Shown here in pieces: positions 20,301-30,310 of a DNA stretch of 64,000 nucleotides. Location of the stretch: the NCBI GenBank assembly GCA_963966185.1, contig CAWZYM010000135.1, positions 1 through 64,000 on the forward strand, written 5' to 3'. Numbering within the stretch: position 1 is the stretch's first letter; the number at the start of each line of letters is the position of its first letter. This stretch comes from Rhabditoides inermis (lineage: Eukaryota; Nematoda; Chromadorea; Rhabditida; Rhabditidae). The translations under genes and the position numbers were made by a program. Below the pieces are notes generated by a model. That model searched no databases. It was not told where the DNA came from and saw nothing but the letters and a program-made list of their open reading frames with translations.

Positions 20301-23300
20301 CATGGTGGACACAGGCGCACAAAAATCCTGCATCGACGCTGAAGTCGCAAGACAATTGAACTTACCGATCATCTCGGGAAAGAGAAAAGCCGAGTTTCAA
20401 ATGTGGAACGGCGAGACACACACCATCGATACCCACTACGTTCGTCTAACTATGTACCACAACAAGGTCAAGGTGACAGCAGACGTGATGGTGTGCGAAA
20501 ACCTGGCATTCGATGAGCCGAGACCACAGATTAGACAAGAAGACGAGAAGGCGGTAAGGGATGCAGGAGCGAAGATCATCGGCGGTACTAGGAGAGTGGA
20601 GCTGATAATGGGAATTGACCAATGCTACTCGACATTCGGCAACCTGCAGCCCACAACCCTACCAAGCAGAAAGGTGCTGCTCCAATCAAGCCTCGGAGAC
20701 ACCATCTGCGGAAAGGCCAAGATGACGGTGTGGAAAATGAACAAGATGAGAACGACAAAGGAGGACAACGAACTCATGTGGAGAGTGGTAAACGTGGGTC
20801 TCGAGGACATCGATGACATCGAGATCAAGAAGAGGGTGCGACAGCACTTCCTCGACACGGTCGCCATCACCGAGACCGGGCAAGTGATGGTAGAATGGCC
20901 ACTCAAACCCAGAGCAAAAGAGCCGTTCCATGATAACTATGACGTTGCAATGCAACAGTTCCTCCACCTCATCAACACATGCAACAAAAAGAAGCCAGGA
21001 CTATTCCAGCTGATCCAGACACAATTCCAAGATTTGATAACTAAAGGAATCTTGGAGCCAGTAGACGTGGACAGGGACGGAGTGTTCATGTACCTCCCCT
21101 ACCACGTGGTCTGGAACGACAAGTCGGACACTACGCCAGCGCGAGTGGTCTTCAACGGTAGCTCCCACAAAAGGGGAGAGCCCAGCCTGAACGACCTCGT
21201 CTATGCTGGAGAGACGACTCTCCCGGACTTGTGCGGAATACTCTTGAGAACAAGGGAAGCACCCTACCTCATGCAAGCAGACGTAAAGTCGGCGTTTCAC
21301 ACAGTCCTGATCAACCAGAAGAGTCAGGACCTGACCAGGGTGATATTCATCAAGCCCGGAACGGACATCAGCAAGCCCTTGAACAGAGAGGACATACAGA
21401 TCCTCGCATTCACCAGACTTCCCTTCGGAGTGAACGCTTCAGGCTACCTCCTCGCCGAGGCGATAAAATTTTTTGTGAGCCACAACTGCCACGACCAGGC
21501 CCTCAAGGACAACATCGAGTTCAATCTCTATGTGGATAACCTCTTCATGACCTTCGGATCGCGCAAAGAATCCTACGAATGGTACAAAAAGTCGAAGGAG
21601 CTGTTCGCGGCGATGGGAATGTGTATCAGGGTGTACGCATCCAATGAAACCGGAATATACGAAAAGCTACCGGAGGAGGATCTGGCGAAGGGGAGGATGT
21701 CCAAGGTGCTGGGAATGATCTGGGATGTGAACGCAGATACATACTCAGTTCGCAAGCCCGATTTGAAGAAGTTCCTGTACCTCGACTACACTACGAAACG
21801 AGTCGTGTCCAGCGTCATCGGCAGCACGTTCGACCCCCTCGGATTGTACGCACCAGTCACAGTGGGATCGAAACTATTGCTCAAGAAGTTCTGGGTAGTC
21901 AACCAACTGGACTGGGACACAAAACACTACGACCCCAATGACAAGGAAGTCGTAGATGCCACCATTCGATTGATCGAGGAAACGGACATGACAGTTCCGA
22001 GACAGCTCGAAGACGTGAAGTTCAGCAGCACACACGAACTCGTGGTGTTCACAGATGCCAGCAAAGACTGCTACGGAGCAGTCGCATACCTACGCTCTCC
22101 ATCAAAGAAAAAGAGCGGAGACTTCGCTGTCAACATGCTGATGGCAAAGCAAAAGCTCGCGCCAGAGAAGGGAAAGAACACGATTCCCCACCTGGAACTA
22201 TGCGGGATCGTCGTCGGAACTAAGCTAGCCAGCTTCATTCTCTCCCACACAACCCTCAAGATCGTCCGCGTCTGCATCATGAGTGACTCGGAGATCGCTC
22301 TTCAATGGATACAGCACGGACCGCGCGAGAAGAACGAAGAGTTCGCAGAGAGCAACTGGAGAAAGGGACCGGACTTCCTCAAAAAGGAAGAACGAGAATG
22401 GCCAGAAGTGCACATTGCCTTCCCAATCGACGACGATCCGACAGAGGAGAAGGTAACGGAGGAGACAATGAAGCACCCCATCATGATGCACGCAGCAAGG
22501 AAAAAGGAAACTATTCCAGCGGCAACACAGGCGCTCAACTCCTTCAGAATGGTTACACAACCCGCCACAAATGTACTCAACAAGATGATTGCAGCCGCTG
22601 CATACGTCATTCAATTCCTCGCACTCATCGCCAAGCCAATCACCGAAAGGAGAAGGCTAAAGATCCCCGAAATCTACACCAAGTTCGAGGGGAGCGTCGA
22701 GGGAAGAGCGGCCGGCAAAAACGTACTCATCAGGATTCACCAGCAAGCACACATCGCAGCAATACTCGAAATGAGATCGCGGGTGGATGTGAGGCTGGAC
22801 GAAGACGGAATATACTATCAGTATTCACGGATCAAGGACTCGGAGCACTGTTTCAGAAGACCAGTCATCATCCAAAAAACAAGACTGTTCGAAGCACTGG
22901 TTGACGATATACACCAGCAAATGTTCCACGCCGGATTCGCATCAACCGTCGCCGAGTACAACTCCCGCTACTTCACTCCAAAACTTCGAGCATCGATGAA
23001 GCCACTACTGCGGAAGTGTGTACAGTGCCAAAAGGCAAAGGCAAGACCATTCCCCATGCAAACGAGACCCGCACTGCCAGAAGTGAGAACTATGAGAGCA
23101 TTTCCATTCGAGGCATGCGGGGTGGATTTCGCAGGGCCCGTGTACTATTTGAACGAGACGTCGCAAGTGAAAGAGAAGGCATACATCGTGCTGTTCACAT
23201 GCCTATCGTCTCGACTCATTCACATGGAACCTATTTACTCAATGGATACTGATCAATTCCTCTACAGCCTGGCGAGGCTAGCGGCGAGATACACTTTGCC

Positions 23301-26300
23301 ACTTCGACTGTTCTCAGACAACGGAAGCACGTTCGTGCTCGCCGAGAAGTTGACGGCAGGCAAGGCGGGATCGAGAAGCCCAACAGCATACCTCGACGGA
23401 GAACTGGGAAGGAGAAATGTCAAATGGCACCGAGTGATCAGTATGGCACCGTGGAGTGCCGGAGCATGGGAAAGAATGGTGGCTCTGGGGAAGGCAAGCC
23501 TGTATGCGGCAATGAAGGGAATAACACCAGACAGAGTGCAACTGGAAACGATGATGCAACAATGCTCACGCATCGTCAACTCCAGACCCATCATCCAGTA
23601 CAGCGAGACAATTGACGACTCTAACCTATTCGTCTTGCGACCGATCGATCTCACAATGCCAAACATCCCCACTGCCGAATACGACCCGCTCGAGGCGCCC
23701 CAACCGCGCCATCAAGCAATCGTCGAAAGCTTCAACAAATTGGAAAAAGCGGTAGATCGCTTCTGGAGATACTTCCGCGACCACTACATGACATCGGATC
23801 GCACATACAACGAAGTCCCTAAATATAGGAAGGTATACAATAAGCAACCGCTTCCAGAAGTTGGAGAAGTAGTGCTCATCATGGACCGGATGCTGCCGCG
23901 GAATCGATGGCGCCTCGGAAGAGTCACCGAGCTCATCCCGAGCAAGGACCAACTAGTACGCGCAGTTAGATTGACAATGTGCAGCGAGACGGGTCGAGTG
24001 ACCGAGACGACACGACCGATCAACCTTCTGATTCCCCTTGAGATACAGAAAAAGGACGAGGACCCTGTGCAAAAGGCGATAGACTCACCACACGTTGAGC
24101 CTAAGAAGACCAAGCAACCGGCAACGAAAGGGCAAGTTCAGGACCAGGAGGAAGAGCCAGCCAAAAAGGCAGCACCCTCGGTATCGAGAGCGGGCAGAAA
24201 CAGAAGGGCACCAAACCGGTTCACGTTCTGCATCATGCTGATCCTGCTATCCGGAGCGGCAGCGCACACACAGAACGCAGAAGTGAGGGAATACTCAGAG
24301 TTAGTCGTGGAACAGTACGCAATCGCTGTCGCCAACAACGACCTGAGGACAGTGGAAGGAATTGTGCAAATGGCGAAGCTGGATGGAATCCACTTACCCT
24401 ACATACGACCTCCCAACCCCACTTCCAAGACTATCCCTACCAGTACACCTACAACGGCACCGACTACCACAAAGCCATACACTCGGAAAACGTCTACTAC
24501 GATCAAGTCTACAACACTGACAGAGACTACCCGTAAGTACACGAGTGTAACAACCCCAAGCCCAACGACAAAAGCCAAAATAACCACATCTGCAACGACT
24601 CTATCCAAAGGGCGAACCTGGAAATCCCAGGCGTCAGCGAGGACGACGACGCAGAGCGCAGGCAGATCGGGGAAGGTGACAGCGAGGCCGGCGCTGATCA
24701 CGGACGAACGCATCGCAACCGCGATACGGGAGGGGCTGAAAAAGGCAGAGCGTGAGATTAGTAGCATGAAACGGCAACCGAGGGCACGAGCACCCATGGG
24801 GCCTGGACGCTCGAGAGCACGTAGCCGAGGTAGGAAGAAGGGAACAGTGAAAAAACCAACAAATAATGAACAGGCACAGACTACGGTCTCAACGGAAAAG
24901 GAGACGAAGATCCAGAAACTCAGGAAGATGGCCAAGCAGGCAGCGAGCGAATCCCTGAAAAGCGCAGTTTCATCGACTATAAAAACGGCAGGGCAGGAAG
25001 CGATGGGAATGATAACAAACGAAGTGTTGAACATCACCATCGGTAGCGTGGTGGAGAAGCTAACTCAGTCACATGAATTGAACAGCGAAGAAAAGCTCGA
25101 GCTAAGTGAAATGACGCGAGAGGAGATAGAAGATCTCGCCGAGCAACAAGAAATCGAGTTAGAGTATGAAGAACCCACCTATGTGGACGAGGAGATGAAG
25201 CGGCTGTTCTCCGGAGCAGATGACGACTCCGAACCCGAAATGGACGGCATGACTGAAACAAACGAAGATAAGTTAGAGGCATCCACGGGAAAAAATGAAA
25301 GCACGCGCGTCTATATCGGAAATCATTACGAGAATGGATCCGTGATCCACCCACAAGAGCACTTCCTGATTATCGAACCAGCATACTCGGGATCAATACA
25401 GTGCACAGATGAGGGCGTACAACTATTCGATCACGCAAAGACCGATGAATACACAAAATACAGGGTTTGCATAGACGAGGACGAGAAGGCTTGCAATGAT
25501 GAAGTGCGCGCAGCAATCGATGAGTTAGAAGGAATAACTATCCCTGTGGACGCACACGTCATTGTGCACCCTTTCTTGGTGACTTGGAGAAAATACAACG
25601 GCAAAAGAAACGAGGTAATCAAGCACACATGTCCAGGAATCGACCTATGCAGCGTAAACCACTGTACCATATGCATGTACCAAACCCTAGTCAACCCTCA
25701 CTGCCACAAAAAGAAGGCGATACTGTTCCTCGCGCTCATCACAATAATCCCCGGTACGCTTCTGGCGCTACTGATTCGCTGCAGGCAACGCATAAAGAAG
25801 GCATGGAGGGATAGGACAATGTGCAGACGATCTGCTGGATGTTGCGCAAGAACCGCTGCGTGCTGCGTGCGGAGGAAGAAAAAGGACATTCCCCGACCAG
25901 CCGAAGAAGAGGAAACAACCGAAAACATGCTAGACGAGAGGGTAGAAGAGACGCAGGTTGACGTTGAAAGGAGAGAGTCAGACGACATGAGCGGAATCAG
26001 CAGATACACCCCAATCCCATTCAACGTGCAGCAACCAACGTGCATCATACGAAGCGACCGATCAGTGAGGTACTCTAAACGCCCACTGTCCATGTCACTC
26101 TCGACCCTCACCCAGATCGCGATAGCAGTAAGCTTTATCACAGCATGTACCGCCGAGACATGCGATAAGACGACCCCAATTACGACCGAGGCCATAACGT
26201 GCTCACGGGACTCATGCTCAACCCAAACGTCAATCAACATGTTCTTTACGAGTATCGATCGAACAGTGTGCATAAACATTGAATACCCCGGTAAGAAAAT

Positions 26301-27696
26301 GCAAAAGACGATGATTCACTTGAAAGACGTGACATGGACCTGTGGAGCCTCTCGCACTCTGTACACCAGAAACATAACGACAAAAACTGAGTCGATTAGA
26401 AGATGTGCGGGGAGCGGATTGTGTACCGGAGGCAAATGCAACGACATCGATCAGGACACAATCATTAGCGAGTTTAGCGAAGCGAACAAGTACAGCGGGG
26501 CAACATACTGTACAAACAAATGCGGATTCCTCCTGTGCAAGTGTCTCACACTGTCAAGCAGCTGCCTATACTACAGAGTATACGCTAAGCCAACGACATA
26601 CGATTTAGTGGAAATTATCGAGTGCAACTATTGGGTGCCTGAAGTTTCACTAGAAGTAACAACGGTCCCACCCCACGGAGAAAAGACGATTGAGACAGTG
26701 AAGCTTGTCGATAGCATGGCCACGAGTATAAACAAAAAGGTATACAACGGATCGACAATGAAATTGATTCACTTCGACTCACCACGAGTTAAACTAGACA
26801 AATTTCTGCGCATAAACAAAGAAATCGCACACATCCGACAAGAAGAAGCGGATCCAGTTCTGCGATGCTCTAACGCAACTCACTGCACGTTTATAGATCG
26901 ATGCAGGTGCGATTTCGCAGACGACAATGCTTTATGCCGATGCCCAGATACCGACTACTACTCGCTCCTCCGTGATCCAAACAACATGTTGCCAACCATA
27001 GGCGAAGGGTTTGAATTGAAGGTAACGTCGCAAGTGAAGCCGCAATTGATTACAACACGCGACGCGCTGCACATTCAATTCAACATCCAAGAACGACTAA
27101 ACCTGTCATATTCCCAATACGACACTCCCTGCCGGGTGAGTGACGTGTCCCCCATAACCGGATGCTTCAACTGCCTCAAAGGGGCAAAATTCAAACTAAG
27201 ATGTCATTCGGAAGTACCGGGAGCCGCCCAGATACAATGTACGGACAATTTTGTAGACACAATTCAATGTGACAAAACCGGTCACGTGACTAAGATCAGA
27301 CGCTATTTCGAAGAGCGCGAGGTCAAAGAGTCGTGTACTGTGCATTGCGGAGGGAAATCGATCGCAATCGCAACAACCGGTGAGCTAGACTACATTGAGG
27401 GCAGCATACCAATGGCAAACACAGCCAAGGGCACAACGTACATCGCTCCAGAAACTATCGGGATATGGGACCAGCTGTGCGAAACAGTCGAAAAGACTAT
27501 CAGGTTTCTGAGAGCGATGGACGAGTGGCTACCGATTATCCTCGCAATAGCAATAATTATCTTCCTCATCGTGCTATTCTCGCCCACAATATGGCAGCTA
27601 AACTGCATGCAATGCCTCAACAGGCAGCAGCCACAAGTACAATTCGCGATGCTGCCAACAGGAATCGCCCACCCAAACCCAAATGAAACCTACTAG
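17347..27696 (+). CDS. Gag-Pol-Env polyprotein, copy 2 (one 3,449-codon frame; RNase H damaged)
   Basis: The Gag, protease and reverse transcriptase are as in copy 1, up to residue 1664. Then 46 residues are missing, including the NPAD motif with the fourth RNase H acidic residue. Integrase follows (D1927, D1991, E2042) and then a DUF5641-like region (about 2118-2230). Without a stop the frame enters Env: a possible start Met2297 with a short signal (MLILLSGAAA), a Thr-rich mucin-like stretch (about 2355-2430), a first membrane segment 2791-2812 closing a Gn-like part, a hydrophobic segment about 2917-2935, a Cys-rich phlebovirus Gc-like ectodomain about 2936-3390 (class II fusion-protein type by family knowledge), and a C-terminal anchor 3394-3414. 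Env may be made from a spliced RNA; an AGTTCAG acceptor ends at 24141. The fusion of all three genes in one frame is unusual. Confidence 0.9.
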   Translation: MNPSDPDGKGAPPTQKGAVYKIYQGEIIGDSGLRVPKELFSPEQLAEIAEKGETQAEIVESQIALLIETWKEQYPAAAELAEKADIQRRLSLKVADTATPFIPIKNEEDWNQAADLMKEIQKQDRRQFEAEAAYFEKQEEMLKSTLGDSDAAPTLREFYLQMSTSMRRARKALARQKSGILAELKKHNQNAARILDFSIRHFPEGEVSDRESLEEEIAAAEKRTEEEGECKREKGDESQPNDEFQIAFKTNSTVESSAPEPPVRSKPDSPSSAGKQVTPAAHPNTEISEIVERMESERSPAHHQPIFQGKIEHTPGNDQFITPKSALPIAKFNSPTNPVQKAFNLVIDCCLDGDKKGVTWKNETNESYQTFKTGIADTPANPNQVITSSFDENWAKPYYEGMAARQTARLASDDEFRDFQRRFERLKQTSRSASIAGEEDNNNWPLPEVKTYGKEKAEKSKKKERTKKKEIDSSSDSESETDSDKKKKERKNKKKQRKEAKKGKKDKRKKRNKRSPSSSSTSTSDSSSSSTSSDESSDSDSSSDSSSSSSTTSTSTSSTTSQSASEKNKGRRKAKNKKREKKKEKRERRRAKSRERRNRSIDPRIFTTMALSNIIDMPEFDGSVKQWKLFYQTFTALMEGQSDIVKLTKLKQCCKREAAGVINHFGMSAENYKPAMTALKRAYGSETKLIKSLWDEFRATQPASDHYASVKATYNTIKAIMVQLMELTRVRGNDLTTEITRRFPKRFWGKLMAAEVRADGNVKKFLKELERIVTEYEDTEKNFETFTRGRQMMAKEKGGHKGRSQSKKPYQNGKKGGGNGQNGNQQNQGNGGQSGGNGGFQKKGKFRRGQSQQRNQNGQNQNAKSSNNYEKKNPQQQSKGGGNQSKGGQKNQGNNGAKGNQQNGSGGKGFQNKKEFKGKKKGNGNNKKQQVQFSHSPSRSQSPTIPRPFHQRMAKTDAREKAGDLMIFSPNVKNHRNNALQQMDIMVDTGAQKSCIDAEVARQLNLPIISGKRKAEFQMWNGETHTIDTHYVRLTMYHNKVKVTADVMVCENLAFDEPRPQIRQEDEKAVRDAGAKIIGGTRRVELIMGIDQCYSTFGNLQPTTLPSRKVLLQSSLGDTICGKAKMTVWKMNKMRTTKEDNELMWRVVNVGLEDIDDIEIKKRVRQHFLDTVAITETGQVMVEWPLKPRAKEPFHDNYDVAMQQFLHLINTCNKKKPGLFQLIQTQFQDLITKGILEPVDVDRDGVFMYLPYHVVWNDKSDTTPARVVFNGSSHKRGEPSLNDLVYAGETTLPDLCGILLRTREAPYLMQADVKSAFHTVLINQKSQDLTRVIFIKPGTDISKPLNREDIQILAFTRLPFGVNASGYLLAEAIKFFVSHNCHDQALKDNIEFNLYVDNLFMTFGSRKESYEWYKKSKELFAAMGMCIRVYASNETGIYEKLPEEDLAKGRMSKVLGMIWDVNADTYSVRKPDLKKFLYLDYTTKRVVSSVIGSTFDPLGLYAPVTVGSKLLLKKFWVVNQLDWDTKHYDPNDKEVVDATIRLIEETDMTVPRQLEDVKFSSTHELVVFTDASKDCYGAVAYLRSPSKKKSGDFAVNMLMAKQKLAPEKGKNTIPHLELCGIVVGTKLASFILSHTTLKIVRVCIMSDSEIALQWIQHGPREKNEEFAESNWRKGPDFLKKEEREWPEVHIAFPIDDDPTEEKVTEETMKHPIMMHAARKKETIPAATQALNSFRMVTQPATNVLNKMIAAAAYVIQFLALIAKPITERRRLKIPEIYTKFEGSVEGRAAGKNVLIRIHQQAHIAAILEMRSRVDVRLDEDGIYYQYSRIKDSEHCFRRPVIIQKTRLFEALVDDIHQQMFHAGFASTVAEYNSRYFTPKLRASMKPLLRKCVQCQKAKARPFPMQTRPALPEVRTMRAFPFEACGVDFAGPVYYLNETSQVKEKAYIVLFTCLSSRLIHMEPIYSMDTDQFLYSLARLAARYTLPLRLFSDNGSTFVLAEKLTAGKAGSRSPTAYLDGELGRRNVKWHRVISMAPWSAGAWERMVALGKASLYAAMKGITPDRVQLETMMQQCSRIVNSRPIIQYSETIDDSNLFVLRPIDLTMPNIPTAEYDPLEAPQPRHQAIVESFNKLEKAVDRFWRYFRDHYMTSDRTYNEVPKYRKVYNKQPLPEVGEVVLIMDRMLPRNRWRLGRVTELIPSKDQLVRAVRLTMCSETGRVTETTRPINLLIPLEIQKKDEDPVQKAIDSPHVEPKKTKQPATKGQVQDQEEEPAKKAAPSVSRAGRNRRAPNRFTFCIMLILLSGAAAHTQNAEVREYSELVVEQYAIAVANNDLRTVEGIVQMAKLDGIHLPYIRPPNPTSKTIPTSTPTTAPTTTKPYTRKTSTTIKSTTLTETTRKYTSVTTPSPTTKAKITTSATTLSKGRTWKSQASARTTTQSAGRSGKVTARPALITDERIATAIREGLKKAEREISSMKRQPRARAPMGPGRSRARSRGRKKGTVKKPTNNEQAQTTVSTEKETKIQKLRKMAKQAASESLKSAVSSTIKTAGQEAMGMITNEVLNITIGSVVEKLTQSHELNSEEKLELSEMTREEIEDLAEQQEIELEYEEPTYVDEEMKRLFSGADDDSEPEMDGMTETNEDKLEASTGKNESTRVYIGNHYENGSVIHPQEHFLIIEPAYSGSIQCTDEGVQLFDHAKTDEYTKYRVCIDEDEKACNDEVRAAIDELEGITIPVDAHVIVHPFLVTWRKYNGKRNEVIKHTCPGIDLCSVNHCTICMYQTLVNPHCHKKKAILFLALITIIPGTLLALLIRCRQRIKKAWRDRTMCRRSAGCCARTAACCVRRKKKDIPRPAEEEETTENMLDERVEETQVDVERRESDDMSGISRYTPIPFNVQQPTCIIRSDRSVRYSKRPLSMSLSTLTQIAIAVSFITACTAETCDKTTPITTEAITCSRDSCSTQTSINMFFTSIDRTVCINIEYPGKKMQKTMIHLKDVTWTCGASRTLYTRNITTKTESIRRCAGSGLCTGGKCNDIDQDTIISEFSEANKYSGATYCTNKCGFLLCKCLTLSSSCLYYRVYAKPTTYDLVEIIECNYWVPEVSLEVTTVPPHGEKTIETVKLVDSMATSINKKVYNGSTMKLIHFDSPRVKLDKFLRINKEIAHIRQEEADPVLRCSNATHCTFIDRCRCDFADDNALCRCPDTDYYSLLRDPNNMLPTIGEGFELKVTSQVKPQLITTRDALHIQFNIQERLNLSYSQYDTPCRVSDVSPITGCFNCLKGAKFKLRCHSEVPGAAQIQCTDNFVDTIQCDKTGHVTKIRRYFEEREVKESCTVHCGGKSIAIATTGELDYIEGSIPMANTAKGTTYIAPETIGIWDQLCETVEKTIRFLRAMDEWLPIILAIAIIIFLIVLFSPTIWQLNCMQCLNRQQPQVQFAMLPTGIAHPNPNETY

Positions 27697-28242
27697 TTAT
27701 CGAATGTGGTGTACAAATTGTATATAATGTATATAATGTGTATAATATGTATAAACTGTCTATACAATTCCATAGTCATTGATACGGGTTCAATTTGCCA
27801 GTGAGCATGGGAGGGCGGGTAACCTAGAGAATACGGTAAACCATACCAGTAATACGGTTAATAACCTTGATCTCATAACCAAAAAGAGAAAACGAAAGAG
27901 GATAAGATAACACGCGGAGCCATAATGAATGATGGATGACAGGAGAAGGACGCACGCGCAGCGTATCTTCCCGCCCACCCCCAACGGCATTCATTCCCAA
28001 AGACGCCGCGCCGGAGGCACCTGCCCCGGGCATCTCCCCCGACCATCTCTCCCAGACCCAATAAGGGGTCATTGACCCCTCTCTCTCTCTCTCTCTCTCT
28101 CCCTCCATCTATACGACTCGCGGTATAAGCTAACCATAACAAACGCGACTAACCGATCAAACGCGATATCGTATTACGTCATTACCAAAGGTTGCGAGAG
28201 ATAAATCGCGCATTGCAGGACCGTAACTGATCCCAATCGACT
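27697..28242 (+). other. Spacer after env, copy 2
   Basis: As in copy 1: TATAATG-like repeats, then a CT tract (about 28077-28101), then an acceptor (CATTGCAG) 24 bases before the zinc-knuckle gene. No gene is seen. Confidence 0.65.
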
Positions 28243-29164
28243 ATGTCCAGCCACAAGCACAGCCATCGCAACGACGGTGCCTACCCGAGAAACCGCGCCC
28301 GTAACACAGCACCCGACTACCCCCCGACAAGGGATGTGGAAGGAGGACGGCGAAACGGTAAAATAGGCAGCGTCGAGCAATCGAGAAGAAATGAATTGCA
28401 GCCCCCGCGACAGCCCAGCAGCTAAGACCCCACTGCGCCGTATGCAGGAAAAACGGGCATGTGGCAATTTCCTGCAAGAGACTATCAGTCATGCCGACGC
28501 CAAGGCTCCAGGAGTATGCCGTCGTCTCCGACTTCTGTTTGCTGTGCATGGAGCCTGCACATCAGCCCTGGGCGTGTCACAATCGCGCGGAAAAAACCGT
28601 CCAAGAAGGACGTTGCAAGAACAAGCGGTGCATGGCCACTGGCGGTCACCATTGGGGCAGGGTATGCCCCCTCCTGGAGGATGGAGTCGGCGAGGAGGAG
28701 TTCAACCGCCTGGTGGAGGAAAGGATTCTCCAGATCGAAGTAAGTGAAGGAAAAAGAGAGAGCCAGAAAGAGAGAGAGAGAGGGCGGGCATAGGATAACC
28801 CTCAATTTAGTTCTTGATGACGGGAAAACGGGACGATGAGGAGGACACGACCGAGGACAAGAACAACGAGGAAGAAGCAACTGAGCTCAAGGTGAGAATG
28901 AGAAAGAGAGCGCGAAAGTCGACGATTGGGAGAGAAATAATAGACAAATTATAGGAGAAGCTGTCCGCTCTCCAACGCCAACAAGAGTTGGAAGAACGCG
29001 AGCGCAAGCTGCAGGCCAAGAAGGCCGAGCAGGCGCTCAAGGCCATGCGGGATGCAGTAGAGCGTGCGCAGCACGACAAGGAGATCCTGGAGAGGGAAAA
29101 AAAGGCGTTGGAGGAGAGGGTCAGCCAGATTGAGGCCGACCTTCTCGAGACGCCGACTCGCTGA
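28243..29164 (+). CDS. Zinc-knuckle and coiled-coil accessory gene D, copy 2 (intact, four exons)
   Basis: The exons are 28243-28357, 28402-28739, 28811-28891 and 28955-29164. The introns (44, 71 and 63 bp) all have GT...AG ends, and phases 1, 0 and 0 match, giving 247 residues. The N-terminus is basic and His/Arg-rich. A perfect C-x2-C-x3-G-H-x4-C knuckle (CAVCRKNGHVAISC, residues 50-63) forms only when intron 1 is removed. A second (CLLCMEPAHQPWAC, 84-97) follows, and then a Cys/His cluster ending HHWGRVC (110-127). Exon 3 is acidic. Exon 4 is a Glu/Lys/Gln-rich coiled coil ending in TGA. Paired knuckles ending HH-x4-C recall BEL/Pao nucleocapsid fingers, which the main Gag lacks. It probably binds RNA or DNA. 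A packaging or Gag-partner role is inference. Confidence 0.7.
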
Positions 29165-29445
29165 TAGCCCTCTCCAGATGCCAGTCGCGCCCGCCACAGT
29201 CTCCCTCCGCACCTCCTCGCCAGCCAGCCTACCGCCAGCCTCATCCCATCCTACCTCACTCCAGCTACCCCACCGACCAACATGCACCCACCACTTATAT
29301 ATCGACGGCGACTCAATAACACACCAATCGCCACCAAATAACACCACAACACGAAGCAAGCACAATTATATTCATATCGCACAGATAAAATGAACAAGTG
29401 AAGGCAATGTTGAATGTGTTATAAAAATGCGAGCAATAAAGGTTA

Positions 29446-30249
29446 TTAGTTTGTGAATGAACGGAGAAGATCGATCATAGTGTTATCGGAAGGGGCGTTG
29501 GGAGAGGATGAGGCCGAGGTCACAGAGAGAGTAGGGGGAATAGAGAGACGCAGGCGAGTAGACTGAGAGGACGCGCGAGCGCGGGAGGCGCCAGGGGCAT
29601 CGCGCTGCCCAGCGGCAAAATGAGCGTCACTCACAAAATGGCGACGGCGACGGAAGAGGGTGATGGCAGGAGCAAGGTGAAGAGAGGAACGCGCAGATTC
29701 ACGAGCAGCTGCGCAGCGTGCAGAGAACGCATGGGATTTCACATTCACTTCCTCCAGCCTATCCACGATCAACCTATGCTCAGACCAAAAATCGTCATCC
29801 GACTGGTCCAGCCGGCGGAGGGACTTCAAGTGCAGCGTAGCCAGCGCGGAGAGCCCTTTGAGACCGCGCGCGATATCACGGGCGGACTAAAAGGGAGGCG
29901 TGAAAAAGTACTAGCCACGAGAATAGCACTCACATCTTCCATGTTGAACAGGCCCTCGAGTATGGCAAAAGCGTCGCGAGCATACTGTAATACTGTATGA
30001 CGGGAGAAGGTGACAGACGCCACTTACCGTATCGCGAGCAGACAGATCTTGATCAGAGAGAGTAGCCGCCTGTCCAACTAACTCTTCCCAAAGCTCGTGA
30101 AGAGCACTACAAGACGAACGCGCATCGTCGAGAGCACTCTGTAGCTGAACAGTGACGCGAGCGCGGTCAGAAAGAAAGACAGAACGGTCAGCGACCCTCG
30201 CACTCAATTCCGTACGACGATCCGACTTGCGAGCGCGCAGCTGACTCAT
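29446..30249 (-). CDS. Antisense accessory gene C, copy 2
   Basis: The exons are 30249-30028, 29984-29934 and 29886-29446, with all junctions phase 0 and 237 residues as in copy 1. The splice donors GTAAGT and GTGAGT and the acceptor 5 bases before the ATG are unchanged. Only a silent coding substitution (an Asp codon) was noticed. A poly-A run in the DNA upstream of the ATG is longer here. It is a helical protein of unknown function. Confidence 0.58.
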
Positions 30250-30310
30250 GGCAACTAAACAAAACAAAAATCAATTTATCTACAAAAAAAAAATGCGCTA
30301 TCAATGCGAT

